A stretch of 55,728 nt of DNA, from NCBI GenBank assembly GCA_029864405.1, contig JAOTTP010000010.1:1-55728 (forward strand). The letters are read 5' to 3'. The notes beneath the pieces are model-generated. The model was not told where the DNA came from. It did no database searches and saw only the letters and a list, made by a program, of their open reading frames with translations. Source of the stretch: Nitrospirota bacterium (GTDB lineage: Bacteria > Nitrospirota > Nitrospiria > Nitrospirales > UBA8639). Positions 1 through 8,103 of the stretch are shown here, piece by piece; position 1 is the first letter of the stretch, and each line of letters begins with the position of its first letter. The translations under genes were made by a program, and so were the position numbers.

Positions 1-78
1 ATCGGGGGTCGCGATTACCCCCCTCGTCGATCGCCTGGGTGCTCTAAGGGCCCCCATGTCTCGGACCCTGACCTCCTA

Positions 79-573
79 TTGAATCCGGAACTTGCTGGGG
101 AGTTGGAATCTTTGAAGGAACGGCTTCGTGAGTTAGAAGCGCGGGAGTCTACTAACTCGGTAGAAGGCCGGGTCTTTATCAGCTACTGCCATGCCGACGA
201 GAGTTTTGTAAACGATTTAACATGTCGGCTGGCCAATGACAAAGTGCCACATTGGCGCGATGAGAAGGATTTACTTGTAGGCGAAGTTGTCGATGCGGCA
301 ATCTCGCGCGGAATCCAAGCTAGTGCTCTATTTCTGATCGTTCTCTCTCGGTCGTCGCTCAATAGTGGTTGGGTCAACCGAGAACTCGACGAGGCGACAC
401 ATGAAGCAACCGAGGGACGGAAAATAATTCTTCCTGTGCTCGTGGCTGGTCTAGCGGTGAAGGAGTTGCCTCCGAGAATTCGTCGATTCAAATGTGCCGA
501 CTTTAACTTACCCTTTGATCAGGCTTATTCGCTACTCTTGAAATCAATAAGCGCACATCTCACACGAGAATAG
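79..573 (+). CDS. TIR-domain protein (possibly 5'-incomplete)
   Basis: Residues about 30-125 form a TIR domain: it opens with RVFISYCHADESF, has the WRDEKDL box, and ends the core with SGWVNRELDEA, whose Glu sits where TIR NADases carry their catalytic Glu. Residues 1-25 look like a short coiled coil rich in Glu, Leu and Arg. Bacterial TIR proteins often cleave or remodel NAD+ in anti-phage defence or act in signalling; activity here is inferred from the family. The start used is TTG at 79, and the frame stays open to base 1, so the real protein may begin left of the window. A different frame open from base 2 ends with TGA at 80-82, overlapping this TTG, so an upstream gene could be translationally coupled. 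Partners that would define the system (STAND, SIR2, SPOR or Thoeris-type) would lie outside the window. Confidence 0.75.
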   Translation: MNPELAGELESLKERLRELEARESTNSVEGRVFISYCHADESFVNDLTCRLANDKVPHWRDEKDLLVGEVVDAAISRGIQASALFLIVLSRSSLNSGWVNRELDEATHEATEGRKIILPVLVAGLAVKELPPRIRRFKCADFNLPFDQAYSLLLKSISAHLTRE

Positions 574-584
574 TTCAGTGCCAC

Positions 585-836
585 TTAACTATTAGTTCGT
601 GACGGACCCGGTAACGGGCCGCTCATCTGTACTGTTTGGACGAGTAGAGTTTTCAGATAGTGTCCCGTGATGGATTTTCGATTGTTGGCGATTTCTTGCG
701 GTGTTCCTTGGGCCACGACGCGGCCGCCGGATTCCCCGCCCCCGGGCCTAGGTCGATGACCCAGTCCGCGCATTTGAGGACGTCCAGGTGATGTTCGACC
801 ATCAGGACCGTATTCCCTTCCTCCACCAGTTGATTC
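585..836 (-). pseudogene. Frameshifted duplicate of the uvrA 3' end
   Basis: On the minus strand this stretch encodes [20 protein letters not shown] and then, in another frame, [20 protein letters not shown], a close match to the last 75 or so residues of the intact UvrA at 1592-4429. The two halves are joined by an apparent one-base loss in the G-run around 740-745. Nucleotide similarity to the intact tail is high (for example bases 796-836 against 1771-1811 differ at only a few positions) and stops abruptly at 836/837, where the intact gene continues with different sequence. The last about 20 codons also differ from the intact gene, so this is a diverged homologous tail rather than a fresh tandem copy. 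It lies in the same orientation as uvrA, with the toxin-antitoxin pair between the two copies. Confidence 0.85.
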
Positions 837-930
837 ATATGAGTCTATGGCTTTTCTATCCAATCATGCGGTTTCCTCATAGCTGTGCTATGCTTAGAAA
901 TAATTCTGAGTGATTCCAGGAGGTGACCGC

Positions 931-1164
931 ATGATCGAAAAAGTTGTGGTGAGTCCCAATATACATTTTGGAAAGCCGTGCATTGCCGGGACGCGAATTA
1001 CCGTTCAGAGCGTTCTTGAACTCATCAATGAAGGGATAACGTTTGACGAGATCATCCGAGACTATTATCCCGATCTGACAGTTGAAGATATTCGCGCCTG
1101 TGTTCAATATGCCATTGCACTTGTGGCTGCTGAAGATATTCACCTCACCCCCTCCTCTGCTTGA
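931..1164 (+). CDS. DUF433-family antitoxin
   Basis: A 77-residue DUF433 protein, recognisable from the core GKPCIAGTRITVQSVLELI and the later tract LTVEDIRACVQYA. DUF433 proteins are usually the antitoxin and DNA-binding partner of PIN-like DUF5615 toxins. The start is taken as ATG 931 because AGGAGGTGA at 918-926 is an excellent ribosome-binding site for it; an upstream in-frame GTG at 910 has none. The last bases overlap the next gene (TTGA at 1161-1164), so antitoxin and toxin are probably translated together. The pair sits between the uvrA 3' remnant and intact uvrA, which suggests acquisition. Toxin-antitoxin function is inferred from the family and gene pairing. Confidence 0.85.
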   Translation: MIEKVVVSPNIHFGKPCIAGTRITVQSVLELINEGITFDEIIRDYYPDLTVEDIRACVQYAIALVAAEDIHLTPSSA

Positions 1165-1523
1165 AATTTCTTCTAGATCAGGACATCTACGCAGGCACTC
1201 TGCGCTTCGTTGAGGGTTTGGGACATGATGTGGTGCCAGTGTCTCAACTAGGACTTTCGCAGGCTGATGACGAAACATTGCTGCGACTTGCTCAAGAGCA
1301 AGGGCGAATATTCGTTACTCGGGACAGAGATTTTGGCAATCTCGTCTTTGTGAAAGCCATCGAAACGGGTGTGTTGTATCTCCGAATGACCCCTGCAACC
1401 CAAAGCAAAGTTCTCGATGAACTGGAACGAGTGTTGAGCACGTACTCTGAAAAGAAGTTACTGAAATCGTTTGTGGTTATTGAGGCGGACGGACATCGCA
1501 TGAGAAAACTTCCTAGTGAATAA
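1161..1523 (+). CDS. DUF5615 PIN-like toxin
   Basis: A 120-residue protein of the DUF5615 PIN-like fold. It starts with KFLLDQDI and contains GRIFVTRDRDFGNLV; the acidic residues in LLDQD and TRDRDF are the expected metal-binding positions of this nuclease-like fold. The TTG start at 1161 overlaps the TGA of the preceding DUF433 gene, which fixes it as the second gene of a two-gene unit. The likely role is an RNase-like toxin restrained by its DUF433 partner, inferred from family only. A second pair of the same families lies at 48410-49124 on the other strand. Confidence 0.85.
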   Translation: MKFLLDQDIYAGTLRFVEGLGHDVVPVSQLGLSQADDETLLRLAQEQGRIFVTRDRDFGNLVFVKAIETGVLYLRMTPATQSKVLDELERVLSTYSEKKLLKSFVVIEADGHRMRKLPSE

Positions 1524-1591
1524 ACTTACCTGGCTCATTCGTTCCTAGAAGACGGCCCAAATAAATTAAGGCAGCAAATCTTGGGTTGGAA

Positions 1592-4429
1592 CTATTTGGG
1601 TGGTTGGGCTATAGGACCGAGAAGTGGTTTCAGATATTGTCCGGTGAGTGACTGAGGGGTGTTGGCGATGTCTTCCGGGGTTCCTTGCGCCACGATGTGA
1701 CCTCCTGATTCGCCTCCTCCGGGTCCCAGGTCGATGACCCAATCCGCGCATTTGATGACATCCAGGTGATGTTCGACCACCAGGATCGTATTCCCTTCCT
1801 CCACCAGTTGATTTAAGACGGTTAACAGCCGCGTGATATCTTCCAAATGCAGTCCCCGGGTTGGTTCGTCCAGGATGTAGAGGGCCCCTTTGTGGTCTGA
1901 GTTGGCGGCTGATCGTTTTGGGGCGTTGGTCAATTCTCGGGCGATTTTAAGCCGTTGGGTTTCGCCACCGGAAAGGGTGTTGGCGGGCTGGCCCAGCGTG
2001 AGGTAGCCCAACCCAAGCTGCTTGAGCACTCGCAAGCCTTTAAGGGCTGAGGGGCAAGAGGTCTCGAAGAAGGCGATCGCTTGATCCACGGTGAGATTGA
2101 GCACGTCGTGAATGGAGTGTTCTTTGACTCGGATCTGCAGAATCTTGTCTTTGAATCGTTTCCCTTCACATTCTGCGCAGGGCACGTAGAGATCCGCGAG
2201 AAAATACATTTCCAGTTTTTCATAGCCATTGCCCTGGCAACGAGCGCATCGGCCTTTTCCGGTATTAAACGAAAAATGCGCGGGCGTGAGTCTGTGCGCA
2301 CGGGCCTCGGGGGATTGGGCAAATACCTCCCGAATTTCTTGATAGGCTTTAATGTAAGTGATGGGATTGGAGCGTGGGGTTTTCCCGATGGGTTCTTGGT
2401 CAATGAGACAAACCGTTCGGAGATGTTCTGGTCCCGTCATCCCTTCTAGGTTGGGTTGCGGAGGAGTGTCCACCTTGAAAAAACGAGCCAGGGCTGCATA
2501 GATGGTGGCTTCTACCAGGGTGCTTTTTCCTGATCCAGAGGGGCCCGTGATACAGACTAGCGTGCCGAGTGGAATGTTGACGGTGAGGTTTTTGAGATTT
2601 TGTTCGTTTACGCCCGTGAGCTGGAGAACTTTTCCGTTTCCCGATCGACGGTTGAGTGGTAAGGGAATGGTTCGTTCCCCCCGCAAATACTGAGCGGTGA
2701 GTGACTGGGGATGCTTGAGGAAGGCGTGATAGGGGGCGGCGCAGATGACCTGTCCGCCTTGATCGCCTGAATGCGGTCCCAGTTCGACGATATAATCCGC
2801 CTGCTGGATGATTTGCGGATCATGTTCCACCACAATGACGGTGTTTCCCCGCTCAGCCAACTCTCGGAGAATCAAGCCCATGGCCGCAGTGTCTCGTGGA
2901 TGGAGGCCGATCGTCGGTTCATCTAAGACATATTGTGTGCCCACCAGCTGACAGCCCAGTTGCGTCGCGAGATGAATGCGCTGAGCCTCGCCTCCAGATA
3001 AGGTCCGCATTTCCCGGTTTAACGTGAGATAGTCCAAGCCCACCCGCAGGAGAAATGACAGTTTCGATTGCAATGCATTCAACAGATCCTTGGCGATGGC
3101 TTCCTCAAATTTTCTCAGCGGCAAGGTCTGAAGCCATCGTTGAAGGTCTGAGAGGGGCCACCCGCAGACCTCGTGAATGTGGCGTTCATAGATTTTGACC
3201 ATGAGGGATTCCGGCCGTAAGCGCGTTCCCTGGCAGGTTGTGCAAGGCGAAGGACTGCGATACCGGCTTAAGAAGACCCGGACATGCATCTTGTAGCGTT
3301 TGCCTTCTAGATATTTAAAAAAATCGTCGATGCCCTCGAGCTTTCCTTCTCCCTTCCAAATCAGGTCCCGTTCCGCTTCGGTGAGCTGGTTGTAGGGTGT
3401 TGTCGGGTCGAGCGCTTTCTTCTTGAAGGCTTTGAGCATTTCTTTCTGCCACCACACATTGGACGGTTTCGTCCATGGTTCGATCGCGCCGTCGAGTAGG
3501 GATTTGTCGGGATCGGGAATGAGTAACCGTTCATCGTAGCGCAAGATGTTGCCGAACCCCTTGCATTCGGGACAGGCCCCAAGTGGATGATTGAAAGAAA
3601 AGGATACAGGTCGTGGCGTCGGAAAAGTTCTGCCACATCCTGGGCATGACAGATGTGCACTATAGGCCAAGGGTTGCTCATTTCCGATGATGATGCTCGC
3701 GCGGCCTTCACTTTCGCGAAACGCTGATTCCAAGGCTTCGACCAAACGGCTCCGCGATTCGGGCTCCAAGGTCAGGCGATCCACGACGACTGACAGTTCC
3801 GATGGTAGTGGTGAGGGGAAGGTGTCGGTGTTTAAGTTGATCAGTTGCTGGTTGATGACGACACGAATGAAGCCTTGTTTTAAGAGTGACGTTTTCATGA
3901 ATTCAAGCGCATCAGGATGGGGGGCGGGTTTTGGAAAACAGACGAGGGCGCGTTCCGCGGGAAAACGATTCAGTAAATCTTGGGCGACCGTGGTCGGGTG
4001 GTGGGCGATGACTTCCAGCTTGCAGTCGGGACAGGTCAGGCGTCCGATTTTGGAGAAGAGCAACCGGAGATAATCCGAAATTTCGCTGGTGGTGCCGACG
4101 GTGGAGCGCGAGGTCCGAATCGGATTTTTTTGTTCTAAGGCAATAGAGGGACGGATATTGGTGAGTCGGTCCACATCAGGCCGTTTCACGCGGTCCAGGA
4201 ACATGCGCGTATAGGACGAGAGCGATTCCACATAGCGCCACTGGCCTTCCGCAAACAGGGTGTCGAAGGCTAAAGAGGATTTGCCGGATCCTGACACACC
4301 GGTGATGACGGTGACGGCGTTGTGTGGGATTCGCAGAGAAATGTTTTTAAGGTTATTTTGCCGCGCGCCTTCAATGATCAGGTCGGCATGGGGGGAACTT
4401 GAGGCTGGAACCGGCTTCGTTGTGGACAT
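1592..4429 (-). CDS. uvrA: UvrA-family excinuclease ABC subunit A
   Basis: A 945-residue UvrA, the usual length. It has two ABC ATPase modules: the first Walker A is GVSGSGKSS near residue 44, with signature LSGGEAQRIHLA; the second Walker A is GPSGSGKST, with signature LSGGETQRLKIA. Zinc-binding cysteine pairs are seen at CPDC, CPGCG/CPECKG, CTTCQG and CARCQG/CAECEG. About 130 residues between CPDC and CPGCG can hold the UvrB-binding domain, so this looks like a working nucleotide-excision-repair UvrA rather than a UvrA2. UvrA dimers recognise bulky DNA lesions and load UvrB. A few phrases are unusual, such as EQKNPIRTSRSTVGT, so a paralogue with a specialised role is possible. The ATG at 4429 has no strong ribosome-binding site. 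A diverged piece of its own 3' end lies downstream at 585-836. Confidence 0.92.
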   Translation of the reverse strand: MSTTKPVPASSSPHADLIIEGARQNNLKNISLRIPHNAVTVITGVSGSGKSSLAFDTLFAEGQWRYVESLSSYTRMFLDRVKRPDVDRLTNIRPSIALEQKNPIRTSRSTVGTTSEISDYLRLLFSKIGRLTCPDCKLEVIAHHPTTVAQDLLNRFPAERALVCFPKPAPHPDALEFMKTSLLKQGFIRVVINQQLINLNTDTFPSPLPSELSVVVDRLTLEPESRSRLVEALESAFRESEGRASIIIGNEQPLAYSAHLSCPGCGRTFPTPRPVSFSFNHPLGACPECKGFGNILRYDERLLIPDPDKSLLDGAIEPWTKPSNVWWQKEMLKAFKKKALDPTTPYNQLTEAERDLIWKGEGKLEGIDDFFKYLEGKRYKMHVRVFLSRYRSPSPCTTCQGTRLRPESLMVKIYERHIHEVCGWPLSDLQRWLQTLPLRKFEEAIAKDLLNALQSKLSFLLRVGLDYLTLNREMRTLSGGEAQRIHLATQLGCQLVGTQYVLDEPTIGLHPRDTAAMGLILRELAERGNTVIVVEHDPQIIQQADYIVELGPHSGDQGGQVICAAPYHAFLKHPQSLTAQYLRGERTIPLPLNRRSGNGKVLQLTGVNEQNLKNLTVNIPLGTLVCITGPSGSGKSTLVEATIYAALARFFKVDTPPQPNLEGMTGPEHLRTVCLIDQEPIGKTPRSNPITYIKAYQEIREVFAQSPEARAHRLTPAHFSFNTGKGRCARCQGNGYEKLEMYFLADLYVPCAECEGKRFKDKILQIRVKEHSIHDVLNLTVDQAIAFFETSCPSALKGLRVLKQLGLGYLTLGQPANTLSGGETQRLKIARELTNAPKRSAANSDHKGALYILDEPTRGLHLEDITRLLTVLNQLVEEGNTILVVEHHLDVIKCADWVIDLGPGGGESGGHIVAQGTPEDIANTPQSLTGQYLKPLLGPIAQPPK

Positions 4430-4756
4430 ATTCTGGGATGCTGACCATTCAGATAGTGGAAATGTTGACTGATGGTTGTACCGTGTTCACCACGTCTTCG
4501 CCAAGTGGTGTCTTATAGGATGTTGAAAAAAGCCGCAGCGTTGCTCTGGTTTTGCTCTGAGGCTCAACAAGGTACGCCGAGTTCGTTTTGCGCCCTAGAC
4601 TTGGTTGTGTGTGTTCCACGTCGCGTGATTGTTGGTTAGCAAGGAGGGCTTCGTTCAGGATAGATTCCCGATACAGAATGTCGGGAATGACCGCAGAGAG
4701 AATGGATTCCTGGTACTGCTTGTACATAATGAAGGGCAGGATGCGACCGGCTCGGA
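4430..4756 (+). other. Spacer between crcB and uvrA, repeat-bearing, no gene supported
   Basis: A 92-codon minus-strand frame crosses it but has no recognisable domain. The visible structure is a palindrome at 4664-4688 (see separate entry) and a tract at about 4517-4590 beginning GGATGTTGAAAAAAG and ending near GGCTCAACAAGG, which recalls short intergenic repeats common in this group. No promoter could be assigned with confidence. Confidence 0.5.
4664..4688. repeat. Intergenic palindrome, copy 1
   Basis: ATTCCCGA at 4664-4671 pairs with TCGGGAAT at 4681-4688 around a nine-base loop. The same motif, GATTCCCGAT followed by ATGTCGG and AATGAC, recurs at about 51019-51046, so this is a dispersed repeat. 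Confidence 0.75.
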
Positions 4757-5146
4757 TTACAGGCGGCCCAGGGTGTCGCCCAGCCAGACTGCAGCCAGAC
4801 CAACGAAGACATGGATGATGATATTGGCAGAGGCTTTGAGCATGGCCCCGTCTTTCAGGAGTGCTAAGGATTCGAAGCCGAATGTGGAATAGGTCGTGAA
4901 TCCCCCGAGAACGCCAATGAACAGAAAAATTCTGGTGTCCGTTCCTAATATATTCCTGGATTCGGCCAAACCATGGAGGAGCCCGATCAGGAAACAGCCG
5001 AGGATGTTCACGGCCAATGTGCCAATTGGGAAGGCGAGAGCCGGGCTGAGGCGGTTAAAGAACCCAGCGACCACAAATCGGCCCACCGAGCCTAAAAAGC
5101 CACCCACACCAACCCAGAGAAGTTGCGGTAATCCGTAGGGAATCAT
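4757..5146 (-). CDS. crcB: Fluoride ion channel CrcB/Fluc
   Basis: A 129-residue membrane protein with four predicted transmembrane helices. It carries the family hallmarks: GGFLGSVGRF near the N-terminus, GTLAVNILGCFLIG in helix 2 (with the conserved Asn), and GVLGGFTTYSTFGFE in helix 3, where the Na+-binding and Phe-box residues lie. Fluc proteins work as dual-topology homodimers that export fluoride. I looked for a crcB-type fluoride riboswitch in the 90 bases before the ATG and saw no convincing one. The gene heads toward uvrA with about 330 bp between them. Confidence 0.93.
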   Translation of the reverse strand: MIPYGLPQLLWVGVGGFLGSVGRFVVAGFFNRLSPALAFPIGTLAVNILGCFLIGLLHGLAESRNILGTDTRIFLFIGVLGGFTTYSTFGFESLALLKDGAMLKASANIIIHVFVGLAAVWLGDTLGRL

Positions 5147-5236
5147 GGTGGCGAGCTAGTTAGGCGCTTTTCCTCAGGATGAAGGTGAGATGCAGGTCGT
5201 CGGGGAGCAATCTAAACATTGAGCCGTTTATGAGAG

Positions 5237-6070
5237 TCATGGCTCTTTTTTCTGCAGAGTTTTTGATGACGTTCTTCTAGGAGCTCGTTTTCGTGCGGTT
5301 CCTTTACCCAAGCCCTTGGTGACAGGTGGAAGAATGACATTGGGATCTGCCCAGAGGGCGATTCCCCCCAGGAGACCGGCCGTGTTGGAGACGATCGTGG
5401 CATGAGATGGCAATGCCATAGTCACCTTTTTCGCGTTGCCCCCGCCTAGGTAGAGTTGGTCGAAATTGATCACTCGATCTAATAGCTCAATCGCTTTGGC
5501 CAGACGTAGATTCCATCTTTTTTTCCCCACCATTTTCAGGGCGTTGGCACCCAATTGTACTTCGTATGTCTCTTGTTTTCGAAAGGGATGGTGGGCAATT
5601 TCCAAATTAGGCACAAGGTGCCCATTGATAAATAACGCGGTTCCAAACCCGGTTCCCAAAGTAATGACGAGCTCGACCCCTTGGCCTTTGATCGCTCCAT
5701 AGCCCTGCACATCCGCATCATTGGCTGCCCGAACCGGCTTCTTGAGCTGTCGTTTCAGTTCTCTAACGAGATCGGTTCCAGGCCAGGATGCATCCAGGTT
5801 GGGCGCTGTTTTAACCAGGCCCTGATGAATCACGCCGGGAAAGCCCACTGATACCCGATCAAATCGGCCAAGACTTTTGGCAATTTCCGAAATAAGTGGC
5901 ACGATGGCCTGTGGCGTAGCGGGTTTCGGTGTGGTCATTCGAACGCGTTCAGATACGGGTTGACCGGACTGATTGAGCAAAATGCCTTTGATCCCAGACC
6001 CGCCAATATCAATGGCGAGGGTAATGGTTGATGAGTGTGAAGCATTTGACTTGTTCTGCTCAGGAGTCAT
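5237..6070 (-). CDS. ppgK: ROK-family polyphosphate glucokinase-like kinase
   Basis: A 277-residue ROK-family sugar kinase. The N-terminal phosphate-binding loop is AIDIGGSGIKG; a second phosphate motif, VITLGTGFGTALFING, and LGGGNAKKV near the C-terminus complete the actin-like ATPase fold. The layout, with NDADVQGYG in the glucose-binding region, matches polyphosphate/ATP-glucokinases, which phosphorylate glucose at the expense of polyphosphate. The C-terminal about 25 residues are basic and low complexity. Phosphoryl donor preference cannot be read from sequence by eye. It is transcribed in the same direction as crcB downstream and the deaminase upstream, with short gaps. Confidence 0.82.
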   Translation of the reverse strand: MTPEQNKSNASHSSTITLAIDIGGSGIKGILLNQSGQPVSERVRMTTPKPATPQAIVPLISEIAKSLGRFDRVSVGFPGVIHQGLVKTAPNLDASWPGTDLVRELKRQLKKPVRAANDADVQGYGAIKGQGVELVITLGTGFGTALFINGHLVPNLEIAHHPFRKQETYEVQLGANALKMVGKKRWNLRLAKAIELLDRVINFDQLYLGGGNAKKVTMALPSHATIVSNTAGLLGGIALWADPNVILPPVTKGLGKGTARKRAPRRTSSKTLQKKEP

Positions 6071-6116
6071 CAGAGTTTCTCCTCGAAGTTTAAAAAGGGA
6101 TTAGAATGGTTCCCAT

Positions 6117-6713
6117 CTATCCTTGCCGGCCGTTATACACCTCTCCGCCGTTTTGGACATATTGCTGTAAGACCGAGGATGCGTTGATTCGCCCAATATC
6201 CATGGTTACGGCAATCCCTCTCTGCTCAAGTTCAGTGATCCAATTCGCAGGTTTGGGGCCTTCATCAAAACCAACCGCTTCGGCGTCGCTCCCTCTGGCG
6301 CCACATACGAGGTGTCGAACTCCAGACCAGGAAATCGCCCCCAGGCACATGCCGCATGGCTCGCAACTGGTTACCAGCTCGTAAGGGGGAAGCCCCGTTG
6401 CTCCTAAATCATGGGATCCCACGATTTGCTGTGCCATCATCATGGCGACGACTTCAGCATGGGCGATGGCACTCTTTGACGAAAGGACGAGATTCACACC
6501 TGGTGCGACCAATTGGTTTGTGTCGAGCCGGAAGACTCCTGCCCCAAACGGCCCTCCTGTTCCATGTTGAATATTGAGTTGGGCCAGCATGGTGACCAGT
6601 TTCATGCGTGCATCCCGCGTCGAGTAGGTTTCCGGTTGCTGCCCAAGATATTCGGTGATCCAATGCGGTAACTCAAGCCGAAATGGTGGAAAGCGTGTCG
6701 GAGTCGTGCTCAT
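6117..6713 (-). CDS. Nucleoside/guanine deaminase family protein
   Basis: A 198-residue member of the zinc-dependent cytidine/deoxycytidylate deaminase superfamily. The active-site pair is visible: HAEV (zinc His and proton-shuttle Glu) in the first half and SCEPCGMCLGAISWSGV (the two zinc Cys) about 50 residues later. It best resembles guanine deaminase/TadA-like proteins, acting on free bases or nucleosides, but it has about 50 extra N-terminal residues and I cannot assign the substrate. It ends 46 bp before the ROK kinase starts, so the two may be co-transcribed. Confidence 0.82.
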   Translation of the reverse strand: MSTTPTRFPPFRLELPHWITEYLGQQPETYSTRDARMKLVTMLAQLNIQHGTGGPFGAGVFRLDTNQLVAPGVNLVLSSKSAIAHAEVVAMMMAQQIVGSHDLGATGLPPYELVTSCEPCGMCLGAISWSGVRHLVCGARGSDAEAVGFDEGPKPANWITELEQRGIAVTMDIGRINASSVLQQYVQNGGEVYNGRQG

Positions 6714-6795
6714 GCCAAGTGGTCAAAGGGTTTCGGTGTTCGAGAGGAGAGGAGTACGGTTGCGAGGTTGTTCAGTGTGCGTGAATAAAAACAAC

Positions 6796-6830
6796 CCGAG
6801 GGGCTAGTCTCGTAAAAGAGAGCCCCTCGG
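6796..6830 (-). terminator. Rho-independent terminator (minus-strand reading)
   Basis: CCGAGGGGCT at 6796-6805 pairs perfectly with AGCCCCTCGG at 6821-6830, and CTC/GAG inside the loop extends the hairpin. Read on the minus strand it is followed by TTGTTTTTATTC. It would end a transcript coming from the 6.9-7.2 kb side. Confidence 0.7.
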
Positions 6831-6907
6831 ATTATGTGGCATGCACCACGGAAGGTGAACCTCATGTGTAAAATGGCCCATCAGTAGGCTAGTGACGAGT
6901 TCCTCGT

Positions 6908-7162
6908 TTATGGTTTGGCCGAATCTTCCAGATGAGAAGGTTGGAGATCCCTCTTGTCACTCACTTCCAAGCTCATTGGGTTGCCCGCTGGCATATGCCC
7001 TTCGGCATGCTTGTGTTGAAGCAGGGATATGATTCGGCAAAAACGAGAAGGCCCGTCAGGAGACTGAGGCGGGTTTCGCCGCCGATGAGCCAACAAAGTC
7101 CGGTGGAGTAAGGTCGTCCATGTGAGACCCCCTTTCCGGTTTGAAAGGAGAGGCCCGCTCAT
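6908..7162 (-). CDS. Small hypothetical protein
   Basis: An 84-codon frame with no domain I recognise; it is basic in the first half (LLHRTLLAHRRRNPP) and has no signal peptide or membrane segment. Support comes from context: AAAGGAG lies three bases before the ATG on the minus strand, which is rather close, and a strong terminator hairpin sits 80 bp after the stop. These show that something is transcribed here, but it could equally be a non-coding RNA. The rest of the 6714-7271 spacer holds no other supported gene. Confidence 0.35.
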   Translation of the reverse strand: MSGPLLSNRKGGLTWTTLLHRTLLAHRRRNPPQSPDGPSRFCRIISLLQHKHAEGHMPAGNPMSLEVSDKRDLQPSHLEDSAKP

Positions 7163-7271
7163 GTTCTCCTTTCATTCATAATCGGCTTTCATGAGCGCTG
7201 GTGTAATGCTACGCTCGTGAGAAAAATCTGTCAATAGGAGTTCTCTTGTCATCGATGTATGGGGAGGGGCG

Positions 7272-8084
7272 ATGAGTGAATTTACGAACCAGGTCATTCT
7301 CATCACCGGGGCGTCTTCCGGAATTGGAAAAGCGCTGGCCTGTGCGTTGGCGCCGCAATCTCCCAAGCTGGTCCTGGTGGCGAGAGATCATGCACGCTTG
7401 CAAGAGGTGGCTCTCACCTGTGAAAACCTGGGCGCGTCCGCACTGGTGATTCCTACGGATGTGACGGATTCACAGGCCTGTGCGTCCATGATACAGCAGG
7501 CAGTTTCAACCTTTTCACGGATTGATGTGTTGGTGAATAATTCAGGCATATCCATGTGGTCGACCGTGGACGATATTCAGGATATGCAATTGGTTCACCA
7601 CGTGATGGCGGTGAATTTTTTCGGCAGTGTGTCCTGTACAAAATTGGCGTTACCGTTCTTGAAGGCCACGCAAGGCCGGATTGTTGCGATCTCCAGTCTT
7701 GCCGGTTTGACGGGGATACCGGGTCATTCGGTGTATTGTGCCAGTAAGCACGCGATGAACGGATTCTTTGAGTCGCTTCGGATCGAATTGGCAGGGACGG
7801 GAGTCACGGTGACCATTGTGGCTCCAGATTTTGTGCAATCCGAAATTCATGAGCGAAGTGTCGGGGCTAACGGACAACCCTTTGGGCGGGTGCTACAGGG
7901 GCATGCCAGATTTTTATCTGCGGAGAGGTGTGCGGACATGATCGTGAAGGCGATGACTCAGCGGAAACGGATGGTGTTTACATCCTGGAGAGGACAGTGG
8001 GGGCGGTGGATGAAATTAGTGAGCCCGTATGTGATTGATTGGGTCGTTCGAAAGGGAGTGGCCGATGCTGATCGGCAGGCATGA
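7272..8084 (+). CDS. Short-chain dehydrogenase/reductase (SDR)
   Basis: A classical SDR of 270 residues. The Rossmann dinucleotide motif TGASSGIG is at residues 12-19, the NNSG structural motif is in the first half, and the catalytic Ser-Tyr-Lys set appears as ISSLAG and VYCASK. A DV motif after the second strand (PTDVTD) and a basic ARD at the end of strand 2 suggest NADP(H) preference, an inference. The C-terminal extension QWGRWMKLVSPYVIDWVV is amphipathic and may associate with membrane, as in lipid-acting SDRs. GGGGAGGGGCG just before the ATG is a good ribosome-binding site. The substrate is unknown. It converges with the TraB/GumN gene. Confidence 0.88.
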   Translation: MSEFTNQVILITGASSGIGKALACALAPQSPKLVLVARDHARLQEVALTCENLGASALVIPTDVTDSQACASMIQQAVSTFSRIDVLVNNSGISMWSTVDDIQDMQLVHHVMAVNFFGSVSCTKLALPFLKATQGRIVAISSLAGLTGIPGHSVYCASKHAMNGFFESLRIELAGTGVTVTIVAPDFVQSEIHERSVGANGQPFGRVLQGHARFLSAERCADMIVKAMTQRKRMVFTSWRGQWGRWMKLVSPYVIDWVVRKGVADADRQA

Positions 8085-8103
8085 GCGGCTTCTTTCGCCA
8101 TGC

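Noticed and set aside
2..82. Tail of an upstream gene ending TGA at 80-82
   Set aside because: Only 26 codons are visible and no family can be assigned, so it is mentioned only with the TIR gene.
4449..4727. 92-codon minus-strand frame between crcB and uvrA
   Set aside because: No domain, no ribosome-binding site, and it crosses a dispersed palindromic repeat whose translation gives the protein its odd N-terminus.
5147..5236. Fluoride riboswitch before crcB
   Set aside because: The conserved crcB-motif segments could not be found in the 90-base leader.
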